Assembly: GCF_029227915.1 (NCBI RefSeq) | Contig: NC_079877.1 | Location: forward strand, 18,710,851 to 18,774,850 | Reading direction: 5' to 3' | DNA length: 64,000 nt | DNA from: Hydractinia symbiolongicarpus | Lineage: Eukaryota > Cnidaria > Hydrozoa > Anthoathecata > Hydractiniidae | In this document: piece after piece, positions 32,815 to 54,418 of the stretch | Layout of the letters: the number at the start of each line of letters is the position of its first letter | Position numbering within the stretch: the stretch's first letter is position 1 | The notes under the pieces: generated by a model | What the model was told of the DNA's origin: nothing | The model's database searches: none | What the model saw: the letters and a program-made list of their open reading frames with translations, nothing else | Made by a program: the position numbers and the translations under genes

Positions 32815-34165
32815 CTGTATGTTTTTACATGTTAAAATGAATATATGATCACGTTTTCTAGCCATGTATAAATTTTGGCTACACACGTAGATTTCAAGGA
32901 AGCATCCTGCTAAAGAAGCCAGCTAGCTAGCCTTACTTCTTATTCTTTTGAAGTTTGGTATATCATTATTTATTTTTATGTTAAGGTTGTAGCTCTCTAG
33001 GTAGCATTTTAGCCACCTCTGGCTGAAGAGTGAAAGTAGCCAAATGCAGTTTTGCTAGCTACAACAAAATTCTTATTTATAATTCCTATGCTATATGCTA
33101 TAAGTTAGGTAGCTACACCTTTTGTTACTGTCATGTAAACTTATTCTACAAAATAAAATTGCTATGTAATTGTTTTAGCTGGACGGTGATAACAGGTTGT
33201 TTTCTGTGTTTTTATTTAGTTGCGAAAAAGTTGTTTTGGAAAAGGGTATTACGCTTATAATGACATACAACATGGTTTACATGTAGTAAGCGCTCAGTCA
33301 AGTGTCACAATTTATTTTTCAACATACACGGAAACAGGTTGTATGTAAATTGTGTTTTTATTTTTAAATTTTGCGAAACTTTTCTACAAAATAAAATTGC
33401 TGAGTGATTGTGTTAGCTGCACACTGAAGTTATAATATAGTTTTTGGATATGGATGTGCGACCTGATGGCACGATGTTTACTTGTACTAAGCGCTCAGCC
33501 CAGAGTAACATTTATTTTTGAACTCTAACCGGCAACATTTTTCGAAAAATAAAAAAGCTTGGCCAGCTGTTTTTGCTATGACAGTGTAACAACTGGTTGT
33601 AAACTGTGTTTTTATTTCAGTCAATGTGCAAGAAAGTTTTTTTTGAAAAATATATTATACCCAAAACACCATGTTGTGTGCGCTTCACTGCATACTGCAT
33701 AAATGTACTAGCGCGCGTCAATTATAGACTTTTTTCAGCTGGATGGGGTAACGACTCGCTTTATTCTGTGTTTTTATTAAAACCGAAGTTGCAAAAAAGT
33801 TTTTGGAAAAGGGTATTATGCGTTCTCGGCCCGCTGTCATGATTAAGTTTTGAACTTTCATAGAAATTTATTCCGCAAATTAAAAAGTATCGGCAAATTG
33901 TTTTTGCTATGATGGGGTAACAACAGGTTATAACTTTTTATTTTTTTCAGCTAAAGTTGCAAGAAAGTTATTTCACTCGAAACACTATAATGGTGTGGGC
34001 GCTTCACTCGTTTTACGACATACTGTATACCCATACTAAAGCGCTCCACCTGACCTCCATTTCTTATTGAGCGCTCCTCAGGGTATCCAACAACAGTTAC
34101 TTGGGCTTAACTCAGCGTTTCCACGCCGGGTCTCCCGGCTAGTCTCTTTAATAATAGACGTATTT
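32815..34165. repeat. Duplicated non-coding block, copy A, with internal 200-bp repeats
   Basis: From 32815 (gtttttacatg, aaattttggctac, cgtagatttca, agctagctagcctta) to the phrase cagcgtttccacgccgggtc this block is repeated at 34725-35665. Inside, diverged units of roughly 200 bp recur, each with gtaacaacaggttgt, ctgtgtttttattt, agttgcaa-aagtttttt and a phrase near gcgctcagcc. No coding signal is present. Confidence 0.65.
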
Positions 34166-34541
34166 TGTCCGTGTGTCCGGGAAAGATGCATCCTGTTACA
34201 GGAAACATGAAATTTTTAAAATACGCACGAATATCAAATGCGCTATATTTTTATCCACTTTGTTGCGACGGGTAAATTTATCCCTATTATAAAAGCCGTA
34301 TTTTGTCTGTCTGTCTGCAAAACACGCGTTGTGTCACAGCCGCACTAAATTTTTATATATGCACGAAATACGATATATTTTCACCAACCTTGTTTTAGTC
34401 GCTCGCGTGTAGCATCCAATCACAACCCCCCATTTTTTTCAAAAACCAATCCGAGATTTTTGCGGCCTCGACAAACCGACGAAGGAACGTGTAAAGCAGA
34501 GCCAAAAAGGTCATTTTGATATTGATAGTGGTGTGGTTAGT

Positions 34542-34646
34542 CAACCTCGAACCCAATGCCTGTAGCGTTTTTTGATATGAAGATGAAACGCGTACGCGTT
34601 TCATCCTCATATAAAAAAAATGCTACAGGCCCTGGGATCGAGGTTG
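34542..34646. repeat. 105-bp imperfect palindrome
   Basis: The arms caacctcgaacccaatgcct and its reverse complement (aggccctgggatcgaggttg) enclose near-matching gtagcnttttttnatatga segments. They meet at the perfect centre gatgaaacgcgtacgcgttt. The cctcg-ccca outer word recurs near 10.9, 11.05 and 11.48 kb, so this is probably a small foldback family. Confidence 0.8.
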
Positions 34647-34724
34647 GTGGTCAGTGTTAGATTTCCTGTTTGACCTTTTTATCTTTTAAAAGCTTTTTAT
34701 TTTTGTAATATTTGTTTACTTTAT

Positions 34725-35665
34725 GTTTTTACATTTAAAAGGTAAAGATATTTTTTCACCACGTATAAATCTTAAATCACGAATTTTAAGATTTTGGCTA
34801 CGAACGTAGATTTCAGGGAACATCCCAAGGCCGGGTAGCTAGCTAGCCTTATTTATTCCTATTCTTTTAAGGGTGTTATTCAGTTTTATATAAGAACTTT
34901 TATCCTAGCAGATATTTATTTTTATGTTTGTGAACATCTCGCTAGCTCTTTAGCTATCTCCGGTTAAAGAAGAAAGTAGCCAAATGCCGTTTCGCTAAAA
35001 CAATATTCTTAATCAATAAATCTTATGCTAAATGCAGTTAGGTAGCTACACATTTTATTATTTTTATGTAAACTTTCTTTGCGAAGTAACAACAGGCTGT
35101 TTTCCTGTGTTTTTTTTTAAAACCGAAGTTGCAAAAAAGTCTTTTTGGAATAGTGTATCACGCCTATACACATGTGCGACATAGTTTGCCTGTACTGAGC
35201 GCTCAGCCCGGTGTTAACTGACTGTTTCCTGTGTTTTTATTTAAAATGAAGTTTTTTTGAAGTGTAATAAGCTATGCGACATGGTTTATCTGCACCAAAC
35301 TCTTAGTCGGGAGTCACGTTTAATTTTTAAACTTTAACGGAAACTTATATCGCAAATTAAAAAATGTTGACCGATTGTTTTTGCTATGACTTGGTAACAA
35401 TGGGTTGTAAACTGTGTTTTTATTTCTGCTAGTTGCAAGAAAGTGATTTTTTTAAAAAAAATATATTCGACAAGAAACACTATGTTGTGTGCGCTTAACT
35501 CGATATAAGGCATACTGCATACCTGTACTAACGCGCTTAACCTAAATGTGTGGCACAGTTTACGGGGTCTTATTAAGCGCTTCAACTGAGCGTTCAACGC
35601 GGATCACACTTAGTTCTGGCTTAACCCTGCATTTCGACGCCAGATCCCACGACTGGTATCAAAAG
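34725..35665. repeat. Duplicated non-coding block, copy B
   Basis: This is a diverged, shorter copy of the block at 32815-34165 in the same orientation, with the same order of landmarks: cgtagatttca, tagctagctagcctta, agtagccaaatgc, taggtagctacac, ctgtgttttt, gttgcaagaaagt and the terminal catttcgacgccaga. Confidence 0.65.
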
Positions 35666-35669
35666 AACG

Positions 35670-36830
35670 CTAACACGCTTAGGAGACTGTACAGCAAGCA
35701 GGAAATATGCGCGCATAGTAAAAAAAAGAGTGCAAATTTCTGCATTGTACCAATATAAAAACGCCCCAGAGGCGCAACGTAAAAGAAGACTGCGACCCAA
35801 TACCAGATTTGGCACAGAGCAGATGCTCAAACGCAAGGACAAGATGGACTGAGATTACGAATTAACGGTCTTTCGGATTGATTAAAAGGGTTGATTAAAA
35901 ACATCTGGTGAAAAGTTCTTATTTAATATTAAAACTCGTTAATGAGCCCGCGCAGTTCGTTAACTGTTGACCAGTTGAAAAAATAATGCTTTCTAGCGCA
36001 ATTTCTATTATTCTCATTGCAAAAAGTTATAGCACATTTTATAATTATCAAAATTATACATTCCGGGAGATGACGTCTAACTGGGTTTAATCCGAAAAAA
36101 AAATTAACACATAATGGCGGCTTTCAACGAGGTAGCATTCTGTAAACACAAGAAAATTTAGCCTTATATTAGCTTTATTATTTTGAATTTTAGTTAATAA
36201 ATGTTAAATAACTAATTCTTAACATGGTATAGTATAAAAATTTACCCATGACAGAATTTTTAAAAAATATGTTGGGAATGTCTATTACATTTTTTTGAGA
36301 GCAGTTCTCAATTTTAATCCTTGCTAATATTTAAAAAAAATGAAAAATAGTTCTGAATCATCCTAAAATTCCTGGACTTTTTCCCAACATGACAAAATTT
36401 TGCAAATTCTTGGAATTTCTTGATTTCCTGACGTAAATACATCATTTTCGTAGTAAGCTGGTATCGGGTAACTAAATAAACCGGGAAATTGGTGGTGGAA
36501 ACATTCTTTTTACTTCTAACACCTTATTACACCAAAAATACAACATGGCATCCCGCCCTAGTATGGTTGCAATATTTTAACTCGTTCTTCTTTCGATCTT
36601 CTGAAGTGACAAAGCTAAAAACAGAACAGACAATTTTCATTCTAGGTCTTGCAGGTAAAAAACATCAACAGTTTTATTTAAAGATGCGAATAGGCGTCCA
36701 TTAGAGTTTTCCCCCACTCATACAAAATCTTGTAGCAAGAGAAAGTAAATTCGAGATGATTAACGTTGGTACTTTCTCTACCATAAGTAAGCATTATTGA
36801 AGATATTTTTTCGATTTGTCTGTTCAGTAT
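35670..36830. other. No gene seen
   Basis: AT-rich sequence. A 71-codon frame at 36489-36704 shows no motif. Nothing else is recognisable. Confidence 0.4.
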
Positions 36831-36832
36831 TC

Positions 36833-37119
36833 ATGTTACTGTGGAAAGTTTATCATTTCTTGAACATGATAGTTTAGTAGGGGACGTTTCAGGAGATCCT
36901 TTTCCCATCATCGGGCAAAGTAAAATGGTGTTGAGCATGTATTTATATAATTGCAGAGGATCGAAATTCATAAAAAATAACCAATTAATTAAAAATTAAC
37001 CAATCAGAAACGAGCTGATAATTACAATTTACTTTGCCCGATGATGGGAGACGGATCTCCCGAAACGTCGCCTACTAAACTATCATGTTCAAGAAATGAT
37101 AAACTTTCCACAGTAACAT
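36833..37119. mobile_element. MITE with about 92-bp terminal inverted repeats
   Basis: The left arm 36833-36924 (atgttactgtggaaagttta ... catcatcgggcaaagtaaa) returns almost perfectly inverted at 37028-37119. It encloses about 100 bp of AT-rich sequence with no coding capacity. Arms of this length and similarity suggest a fairly recent non-autonomous DNA transposon. Target-site duplications were not resolved. Confidence 0.85.
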
Positions 37120-37472
37120 AAGTAAACAGTTATAATTTAAAGCGTGGGTATATCTATTTTAACCTGATAATTTATTTTTTGTATTTTGCAAGAACAACCG
37201 AACAATGACAAATCAGACTCTTTTCCAGACGAAATGTCTTTATTGACAAAAAAGTTTTAACTCAATTTAAAAATATTTAGAAGCGCATAATTTCTATTTC
37301 ACAAGAAGGTGTGGCCGTTGTATACTATCAGGAACATACGCAACGTATTGTGCTTATTTATGGTTTCTGATGGTTGCGTCGTCTTCATGATGACTGCCTA
37401 AAAGATGCTTTTATATGTTCGCTGACTGTCTTTTGACATCACCATCAACAACTAGCAGAAGATAATCACAAA

Positions 37473-46984
<9,512 letters not shown>

Positions 46985-46999
46985 CTTGCTTTCGTGTCT

Positions 47000-48865
47000 G
47001 AACTAGCATGTTATATTTTTTTCTATAATAAAAACTAAAACAATAACATTTAATTATTATTTGAATACTATTTAAAACTGTTGCATAGACCTAATTCAAA
47101 ATAGAGAAACACAATAAATAATACATAAAATTGACTTTTGAAAGCACATCAAAGACTTTTTTGCAAAACTACTTCGTACCCAACTTTCATTCAATGTGCT
47201 TTAGAATTGTGATAGATGCAAGTAAAAACAATTTAATTATTTCTGCACAAACGCTATTTATGTTTTAATCAAACTTTTATCTTTAGCATAAATGTTTAGA
47301 TGTAGTTTATTTCTAAGCAAAATAATAACTTTTATATGAATTCATTAGTTTCGACATTGTAGTACTCCGTTCTAGATCTTCTTTAGTTTTGTAAGAGAAC
47401 AATAAAAGAAGACACCTGGCAGAAACAACAATATAAAAAGCATTTTAAAAATTTTTGTAGAAAAAAACACCTATCAAACATACCAATAATGAGTAAATTT
47501 TTGATGTGTGAAGATAAAATCCCTAATAATGAAGGAACTATAACTTTGGAAATAAAAGATTTTCCAGTTAAAAAAGTAGAAAAATAATTTTTTATTTTAG
47601 TCGTAAAAGATTTAATACCGGTTTGACTGATAATAACCTTTGTTGCACAATAACCATAGAACTATCCCACATAACCAGTTGAGCGCTAGAACCAGAATTT
47701 CTTTAAAAAGTTAAAAAATATTTATACTGGTTGACAATCAAAGAGTTTTTAAGGTGAGTAAGGAAAAAAATCTCATTTTTTTTAAAAAAAAAAATTTTTA
47801 CACATTCGTATAGAATCGAATACGAGCTTTTTGATAGAAAAGAAAAAACAATATGAAAGAATGTCTTTATTCCAAAAAACCTACTTTACATTCATAACAC
47901 ACATAACTTATTGTACTCTGAAAAACACATTTGTGAATGTTCATAAATTCATCATCTTGGGAATAATTTTTACTCACTTTCGATGAGCAAACTTTTATGA
48001 TAATGTAATTACCGTCACAAAAGATTACAAAAAACAGCAATCGTTATTTTTATCACTGCTTTGTCCTTTCTTATTATTATTTGTTATCTTACCCATGTTC
48101 TTTCGTTATGATCAAAGTGCGGAAGTGAGTGGACATGTGCGCATCACATAGAATGTGTTAAAAATACATTCGTTACTATGGAGACGAATGAGTTAGAAAT
48201 TAATGAACTTTTAAAAAAAACTCTTTCACAGAGTTCATTTTTTCAGAGAGTGTTACGTACGTTTTAAACTCCACATACAAAACAATAAAAGCTTTTAGGA
48301 GGAGGGTGACTTTTCTTTGTAAAGGAATGATACATCTACGGGTGCTTTTTCGAATTAAGGTGTGAATGTAAACCTAACTCGAGTTATAATGTGTGATGAA
48401 AGAAAGTGAATAATTTTGTACTAAACTTAGATGGGAAATATCTCTAAAAGTAAAAACATTCAAAGTATAATTCGAAAATGCTCCCGACATAAATGTATAG
48501 TGAATACAAAATTGTAAACAGAATGTATGAAAATCTTCTAGTTTTGTAAATGGAACAATTTTCTAAACAAGAGGTCTTTTAAAGCGTTTTTTTAGATGAT
48601 ATAAGATTATGACTATGTCAATGCATTGACCATCATTCAATTTTAGTCTCACGATTTTTAATACTAGAACTTCTTTCCCTTACTCACACATTAAAAACTA
48701 CTGAAAACTTCATTTAGCTAAAGATAACATGATAAGAATAGTGTTGAAGTAATATTTTATAAATAATAAGACTTCACTGTTCTTTGGTTTATTTGTTAAC
48801 AATATTTTGACTATCGCTGCAAACAAGAAAATCTAAAAATGAATAACATAATTGCTATAACGCAT
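47000..48865. other. Spacer between RPB11 and the VPS37A-like gene
   Basis: AT-rich sequence without a recognisable frame or repeat. It should contain the VPS37A promoter near 47 kb and the RPB11 3' end near 48.8 kb; a possible poly(A) signal region lies below 48871. Confidence 0.4.
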
Positions 48866-48870
48866 GATTA

Positions 48871-49224
48871 TCACTCTAAACCTTCTCTCTTTTCTCTTAC
48901 AGCTGCTCGGAAGCGTTCTTCTAACAACGAAACTTCACTGATAAGATCAGTTATTGCACTTGTAAATGCTTCTTGAGGACTATAGTCTGGAGTTGTTTGT
49001 ACTCGCAAATTGAATTTATGTTCTAGTGGATGTGGCACTCTGTAGCCAGCAAATATGACTTGTGGATCTTTTAACAGTTGTGCACGTAACAAGTTACCCA
49101 ATGTGTGATCCTCTTTCATAACAGTGAAATGTGCAGCATTTGGAACTTTAGTATCTTTCACAATATTTATTTTTTTTTCATCACCCAACAACAAAAAAGG
49201 CTCAAAAGATTCTGGTGCATTCAT
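48871..49224 (-). CDS. POLR2J: DNA-directed RNA polymerase II subunit RPB11
   Basis: From the ATG at 49224 the frame encodes exactly 117 residues, the usual metazoan RPB11 length, ending TGA at 48871-48873. Diagnostic words are [52 protein letters not shown] and [22 protein letters not shown]11 pairs with RPB3 to form the platform on which RNA polymerase II assembles. The frame stays open for 18 codons upstream, but MNAPES is the conserved start, and a splice acceptor (TTTATTTTTAG at about 49260) lies 35 bp upstream. This implies an intron in the 5' UTR or a trans-splice site. The coding part is intronless here. Confidence 0.97.
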   Translation of the reverse strand: MNAPESFEPFLLLGDEKKINIVKDTKVPNAAHFTVMKEDHTLGNLLRAQLLKDPQVIFAGYRVPHPLEHKFNLRVQTTPDYSPQEAFTSAITDLISEVSLLEERFRAAVREKREGLE

Positions 49225-49319
49225 TATTGCCTCACAAGCAAACGATCTTTGATATTGCCTAAAAATAAATGACATCATGTTAATAGATTTCTTACTTAGC
49301 TAGTTACTAAAGGTAAAAG

Positions 49320-50125
49320 AGGGATCAGCAGATTTTTGAAGGAGAACTATAAATAACAAGTTGTACCTAAAAAGGCGTACATACTAAAAAGGGAAACACC
49401 CTAGAACAAGCTAGAACAACCTGAGAACAAGCTAGAACAACGTAGAACAATCTAAATAAACCAACCGAAAATAAAAGACTATCTCTGTATCGATTCTGTA
49501 AATAAATCTGGGTTTCTTACAAGAATATTTCTGCCATGCTCCCGCTCACCAAGTTATGGGGGATTCCCTTAGTTTAGTACAACAACAGCAATAACCGTCC
49601 CGGTATTTCTACCCCTAAAGTCCAATATCAGCTTTTAGCTACAACAATAGCTAATTATTGCATTTCTTTATTATATTGAATTTCACCATTTTATGTGAAC
49701 CCCTGGTCTGACGACGATACAGTTCGCTGCATCAAGGAAATCGACTTCTTTCTGTCTCGCCACATTTGAAATGGTTGAAATGAATTGAAAAAAGGAAAAA
49801 TATTAATTTTTTTCTTCATTTAAATCAGTTTTCAAAACACAGAGCGTTTACGCTATTCCGCACAGAATTCACATTTCATTCGCTGCCGGTTCTCCGGTTG
49901 TTCTCTTCGTTTACTGTCAGCTCTCTGATGTTTCTGTGAAACTGGTGGTTAAAAGTTATAACTTTTGTCTTTAAGTAAAAAAACCTTTCAAAACGCCTGT
50001 CATTTAAAAACAACAACAATGAATGGAAACCAGGTCACCCATTTTGTAGCGAGATGTCGGAAACACACATTCGATACCCATTTTATTAACAAGCATCCAA
50101 GGTTTTTTAAAACAGTTTTAGTTAA
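49320..50125. other. Upstream region of RPB11; no other gene supported
   Basis: The stretch contains short tandem phrases agaacaa-ctag at 49404-49450 and AT-rich sequence. No motif-bearing frame is seen. Confidence 0.35.
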
Positions 50126-50167
50126 ATGGCGTCTTCTGATGATGAAGATTTGAAGCCATTTCAAAGG
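50126..50167 (+). CDS. Possible first coding exon of an unidentified gene
   Basis: ATG 50126 begins MASSDDEDLKPFQ and runs into a good splice donor (CAAAG-GTTTGT). The composition is like a genuine acidic N-terminus, and the position, divergent from RPB11, is typical of a neighbouring host gene. No further exon could be linked with confidence. Confidence 0.25.
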
Positions 50168-51149
50168 TTTGTTTTTATTTCTACCGCTTCTTTTATCAAA
50201 GTTTCATTTTCTTTCTGTCTTATTCTTTCATTCGTGACTTTAACTCGGAAAAACTTTCGGCAGAAATTTTTTCAACCTCAAATGTTCTTATTTGTTTTTT
50301 CCACAAAAAAGGCGAATTTATGGTCAGATTTATGGATAATGATGAATACAGGATTGGCAGAAGTGTGTCGAAGTTATTTAATTGTAAAAAATTATGTCTG
50401 GTACACTTTTTTTATAAGAACAATGAGGCCAAGATTTGCTGAAAAATAAGAACCAAAAAAGAACAATGACAAGGCTGAAATTATACTGACATTCTATTTT
50501 CCCTGAAAAAACAGAATACATGGGTAAATCTGTCAAAAGGAAGAAATTTTCACAAAATTTATTATTGTGACTATGCGAAACTTTTACTACTCAAAAAAGT
50601 GTAGTAGCTAAAAAGAAAAAATAATTGTTCCAAAATAGTAGTAGTTTTAGAAATTCTATACTCGCATTACACTTTTTTTATAAGTACCAGGAAATTTGGC
50701 TTCAGCCTGAAGTGTTTTTATTTTTTTCACTTATTCAGCCTAGCTATACTCTTATTTTTCAGCAATTCTCAGTCTCATTGTTCTTATAAAATTGTTCTTA
50801 TAATTTAAAAGGGAATTCAGGTTGAGTACGTTCTTAATATGATCTTAACATTTTGCAGAATCGCACCCTCGACGTTCTTATACACTATAGGTTTTTATAA
50901 AAAGAACTTGTAGATCTTTTTAAGTAAGTTGATTGCTCTTTCATTCTTCAAGGTAAGTCATAAAAACGTTATATGCTCATTCTACATTATGTCATTTGTG
51001 CTAATTTTTTTATTTACTTATAGCGTTTTTGCGCATGCACCAATATTAGTAATTGACAGTGATGAAGAAAATCAAAATTCGTGTGACATGAAGGCTGCTC
51101 CCGATGCCATCAGTGATGGAGACCTCTCTGCTGAAACCATATAAACATT

Positions 51150-51480
51150 CTTTTAAAAAATCCCCAGGATTATGAACAGAAAGAGCGACCACATGGTATC
51201 CGCAAGAACTATGTATGCACACTAGATGTGAACAAAGTGTCAATTGCAGTTGCGAAGAGTGATAATAACGAAACTTATAATAAAAGAGGATCTCCAAAAC
51301 GGTTGTATCATGTCAAGGTTACTGGTAACGAGATTTCAGTCGCACAAGTAAAAATCTGCAATGCTGATGCAAGGATTGCCCTAAGGCTGTAAAAAGGTGT
51401 TACAGCTGTAAGACTGAAGGTATATACAGACAAAAATGGGAAGAAAGTAGCATACTCAGGCAATGTTTATATTTATTGAC
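51150..51480 (+). pseudogene. Unrecognised coding-like segment with an in-frame stop
   Basis: About 110 codons stay open apart from one TAA at 51390-51392. Phrases include NPQDYEQKERPHGIRKNYVC, RLYHVKVTGNEISVAQVKI and VRLKVYTDKNGKKVAYSGNV. Codon composition differs from the noncoding flanks. No family is recognised; it may be a remnant of a mobile-element or duplicated host gene. Confidence 0.3.
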
Positions 51481-52264
51481 TCACTATTTGCTTAAAGAAG
51501 TATGATCAAAATTTTCATTTGAAAGTTTTGATGTACCCGCAAGAACTTTAGCTTTATTGCCATCCACTGCTGAGAAGAGTTTGAGGGACAAAGGTTGTAA
51601 CATTGTTCATTTTCACAGATGATTTTTTGGCGTTGAAAATTTCTTCCCTCTATTTTCAACGTATTTAATTTAATATACATTATTTCCCGAATTAGTTTTC
51701 TTTGATGCTGCTGCAGCTTTTTCTCAACTTGTTGAAAGAAAATGGATGTGATATTATAAAAACTTACTTTAAACTTCCCTACTGGATAAAGTTGCAATTT
51801 TATACATTCATTAATTCATTGATGCTCAATAATTTTAAAACATCAAAATTCCAAAATTCAAAAGTCACAACATCGAAATTCCAAAATTTTAAAAATCATC
51901 TAATTCGGGAAATGTAGAAAGAGAAAAGTTTTTTGTGTTTTTTTAATAGCTAATTTTTTGTTACCTGTTGTGTTCTAGTATAAAACACTTCTGTTTAATT
52001 CTGATAAAGGATACATTTGGCAGAATTTTCGTGAGTCTTTAATTTCGTTAAAGCTTTTCGTGTTTTTAAGAATTTTAGATTGTTAATTAGTACAGTTTTT
52101 TTAAACAAAATAGGGAGCAAAAGGCATACAAAATGTTTTTTAAAAAGAAGGATTTTTTCGCGGTTTTTATTTTTGCAAAAATGGTAAAAAATCTCAAAAT
52201 CGCGAATACTTTTGCCTTTAGGGTATATTTAGTATTTAAGTCATATTTTTTTCGGAGTCTGTTG

Positions 52265-53095
52265 GAAAGTGGCTTTGTGGAGTTTGCAGGAAAGGGGTTG
52301 GTAGTAACTCAATTTTTTGTCAGACTTGCAAGTATTGGGTACATAAAAAGTGCAGTAGTATTGGTGGAAGGTTAAGAGCTGACATTCAGTTTGTATGCAA
52401 GCGTTGCAAAGGTGAGATTATAGAGAATGAGGTATTTCCAGCTTTAATGATGTACAACAGTGGCTCGTTAGAGATAGTTGAGAACTTTTGTTACTTAGGT
52501 GATATGTTGGGCAGTGAAGGGGGTGTTGAAAGAAGTGTTACTTGCAGGATAGGTTCTGCTTGGAAAAAGTTCAGAGAGTTACTTTCTTTGTTGACTAGCA
52601 GAGTCTTGTCAATTGAGGTAAAAGGTATAGGTTGTATGAGGCCTGTGTAAGAAGTGTTATGTCGTACGGTAGTGAGACATTGGCAGTGAAGCAGGAAGAT
52701 CTTGACCGTTTAGAAAGGAATGATATGAGAATGTGTAGGTGGATGTGTAACGCCAGTCTGAGAGACAGAAAGAGTTCAGATGAGCTAAGAAGCAGGCTAA
52801 GTATCCGTAGAATTAAAGATGTTATCCAGATAAGAAGATTGAATTGGCTGGGGCACTTGGAAAGAATGGAGGAGGATAATTGGGTAAGAAAGTGTAGAGA
52901 CTTGATAGTTCCTGGGGCAAAGCCCAGAGGTAGACCGAGAAAGACTTGGCAGGAGGTTATAAGGACAGACTTGATACAGAGGAAGTTGAGTTTAGATCTA
53001 ACACAGTCTAGAACTGATTGGAAGAGGGTCATTAATATACCCCGTCCAACCCATGCTAGCATGGAAAACGGACGTTAAGCCGAGAATGATGAATG
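52265..53095 (+). mobile_element. 5'-truncated LINE (copy 2)
   Basis: The copy starts with a Cys/His cluster (FCQTCKYWVHKKCSSIGGRL) and continues through LEIVENFCYLGDMLGSEGG, then a one-base frameshift near 52630. The same C-terminal tail as copy 1 follows (SYGSETLAVKQEDLDRLERN, IRRLNWLGHLERMEED). It ends ttaagccgagaatgatga. It is longer at the 5' end than the 22.4-kb copy, and the two are highly similar where they overlap, which suggests recent activity of the family. Confidence 0.85.
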
Positions 53096-53099
53096 TCAC

Positions 53100-54160
53100 T
53101 ATATTAATTTTTCAGGCTTTACCTAAAAAACTTCAGTCATTGTCTTTTACATGTGATGCCACATAGCCTCACCTGCCTTACAATAGTTCTTCGAATATTC
53201 GCATTTTGTAGCATTAAACAAACGGGGTGGGTGGATACGTGTCTATACACATCCATTAATAAGGACTACAGTACAGTCCAGATGTAAGCGTACGCGTACA
53301 CTCAACTTGCAAAAATAATTGCTTTCATTAAAAAAAACAATAGGATAGTGAGTTCCTTTCAAATTGCGCGAAAATAATTGCTTCGTGTTAAAAGCAAAAG
53401 CATAGCAAGAAACATTGTTTAAAAACAATACTCTGTGCGAGAATAAATTAAACGCGAAGGCCATTGAATTTTTATTTTTTTTAACAACAAAACTAATTAT
53501 AGTAACACGATTTTAATCTCGATTTATTTAAAAAACATAAGCTCTTTTAAAAAACAACAAATCCAATGATCTAAATATTTAAAAAAAACTAATGCTACTT
53601 TTAAAACTTTTAATAATATTTCTTTATCGTCGAAACATAAGAGATAGGATAATGCCGATGTTGGGGCAAGTCATCCCTCATGATCTTAAGGCAATTCATC
53701 GTTTAAAATTCACGCTATTTCTTGGGACATTTCATCCTTCCCGCTCAAAATTGCTTTATCCCTTGTTTAAAACTCACGCGAAATAGCGTTTTTTTTTCCT
53801 CTTACCTTTTACCTCTTTGTTATCTTATGTAGCCTTATAGTGTCCCCCCGCATAGGTGCTTATTCCATCATTATGGATAATTCTTTTGTCATCATTTGCA
53901 TTGAGAGCGAGTTTGTATTGCAAAACAAAATTCTCAAATAACAACACATAAGCAGTTTTTGTTACATAATTAAACCATCTGTCAATCAAACACTTATAAC
54001 AATAGGATTTTACATACCAGAAAGTTGTTTACTTAAGAAAAGTTAAAATCGAAAGTGCTCGTTGCTAAGGAGATTTGGTATGCTAGGAATGCATTGTTTT
54101 CTTTGTTATTTAAGTATGATTGACATCTGATTGACGTCATTCTTTATTTCTTTCAAACAA
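53100..54160. other. Left flank of element 2
   Basis: It holds a copy of the cagtccagatgtaagcgtac terminus at 53278, with its inner sequence to about 53400, and AT-rich sequence. A 64-codon frame at 53592-53786 has no motif. The left terminal repeat of element 2 is expected here but cannot be recognised without its right end. Confidence 0.35.
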
Positions 54161-54162
54161 GG

Positions 54163-54372
54163 TCATCTAAACACATACCATATGCTAAAAGCCGTTGTTA
54201 TCACTAAAATCAAAACAATTTTTTCTTCTTCGTGAGATGGGGGTGAATTTGTTTGACTCACTCTTGGGTGTTCTATGTGATGAACTTCCTTTTGTGAACT
54301 TTTATTTTTTGTTTGTGTTAGGGTGCTAGTCACCTTGTTTGAAATATGATGCTCTTGCATAACATTATCCAT
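54163..54372 (-). CDS. Small tail-anchored protein of element 2
   Basis: From the ATG at 54372 it encodes 69 residues: a polar N-terminal region (MDNVMQEHHISNK, HPRVSQTNSPPSHEEE) and a C-terminal hydrophobic helix (KIVLILVITTAFSIWYVF). It lies next to the left end of the element. No family is recognised; small tail-anchored proteins are common in these elements. Confidence 0.45.
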   Translation of the reverse strand: MDNVMQEHHISNKVTSTLTQTKNKSSQKEVHHIEHPRVSQTNSPPSHEEEKIVLILVITTAFSIWYVFR

Positions 54373-54391
54373 TTTATTTCTCCCGAGGCTC

Positions 54392-54416
54392 AAGTTCTCA
54401 TTAGATATGAGAATTT
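54392..54416. terminator. Intergenic hairpin at the left of element 2
   Basis: ttctcat (54395-54401) pairs with atgagaa (54407-54413) around tagat, extended outwards by a G-T and two A-T pairs. It lies in the 46-bp gap between the two minus-strand genes. Confidence 0.5.
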
Positions 54417-54418
54417 TG

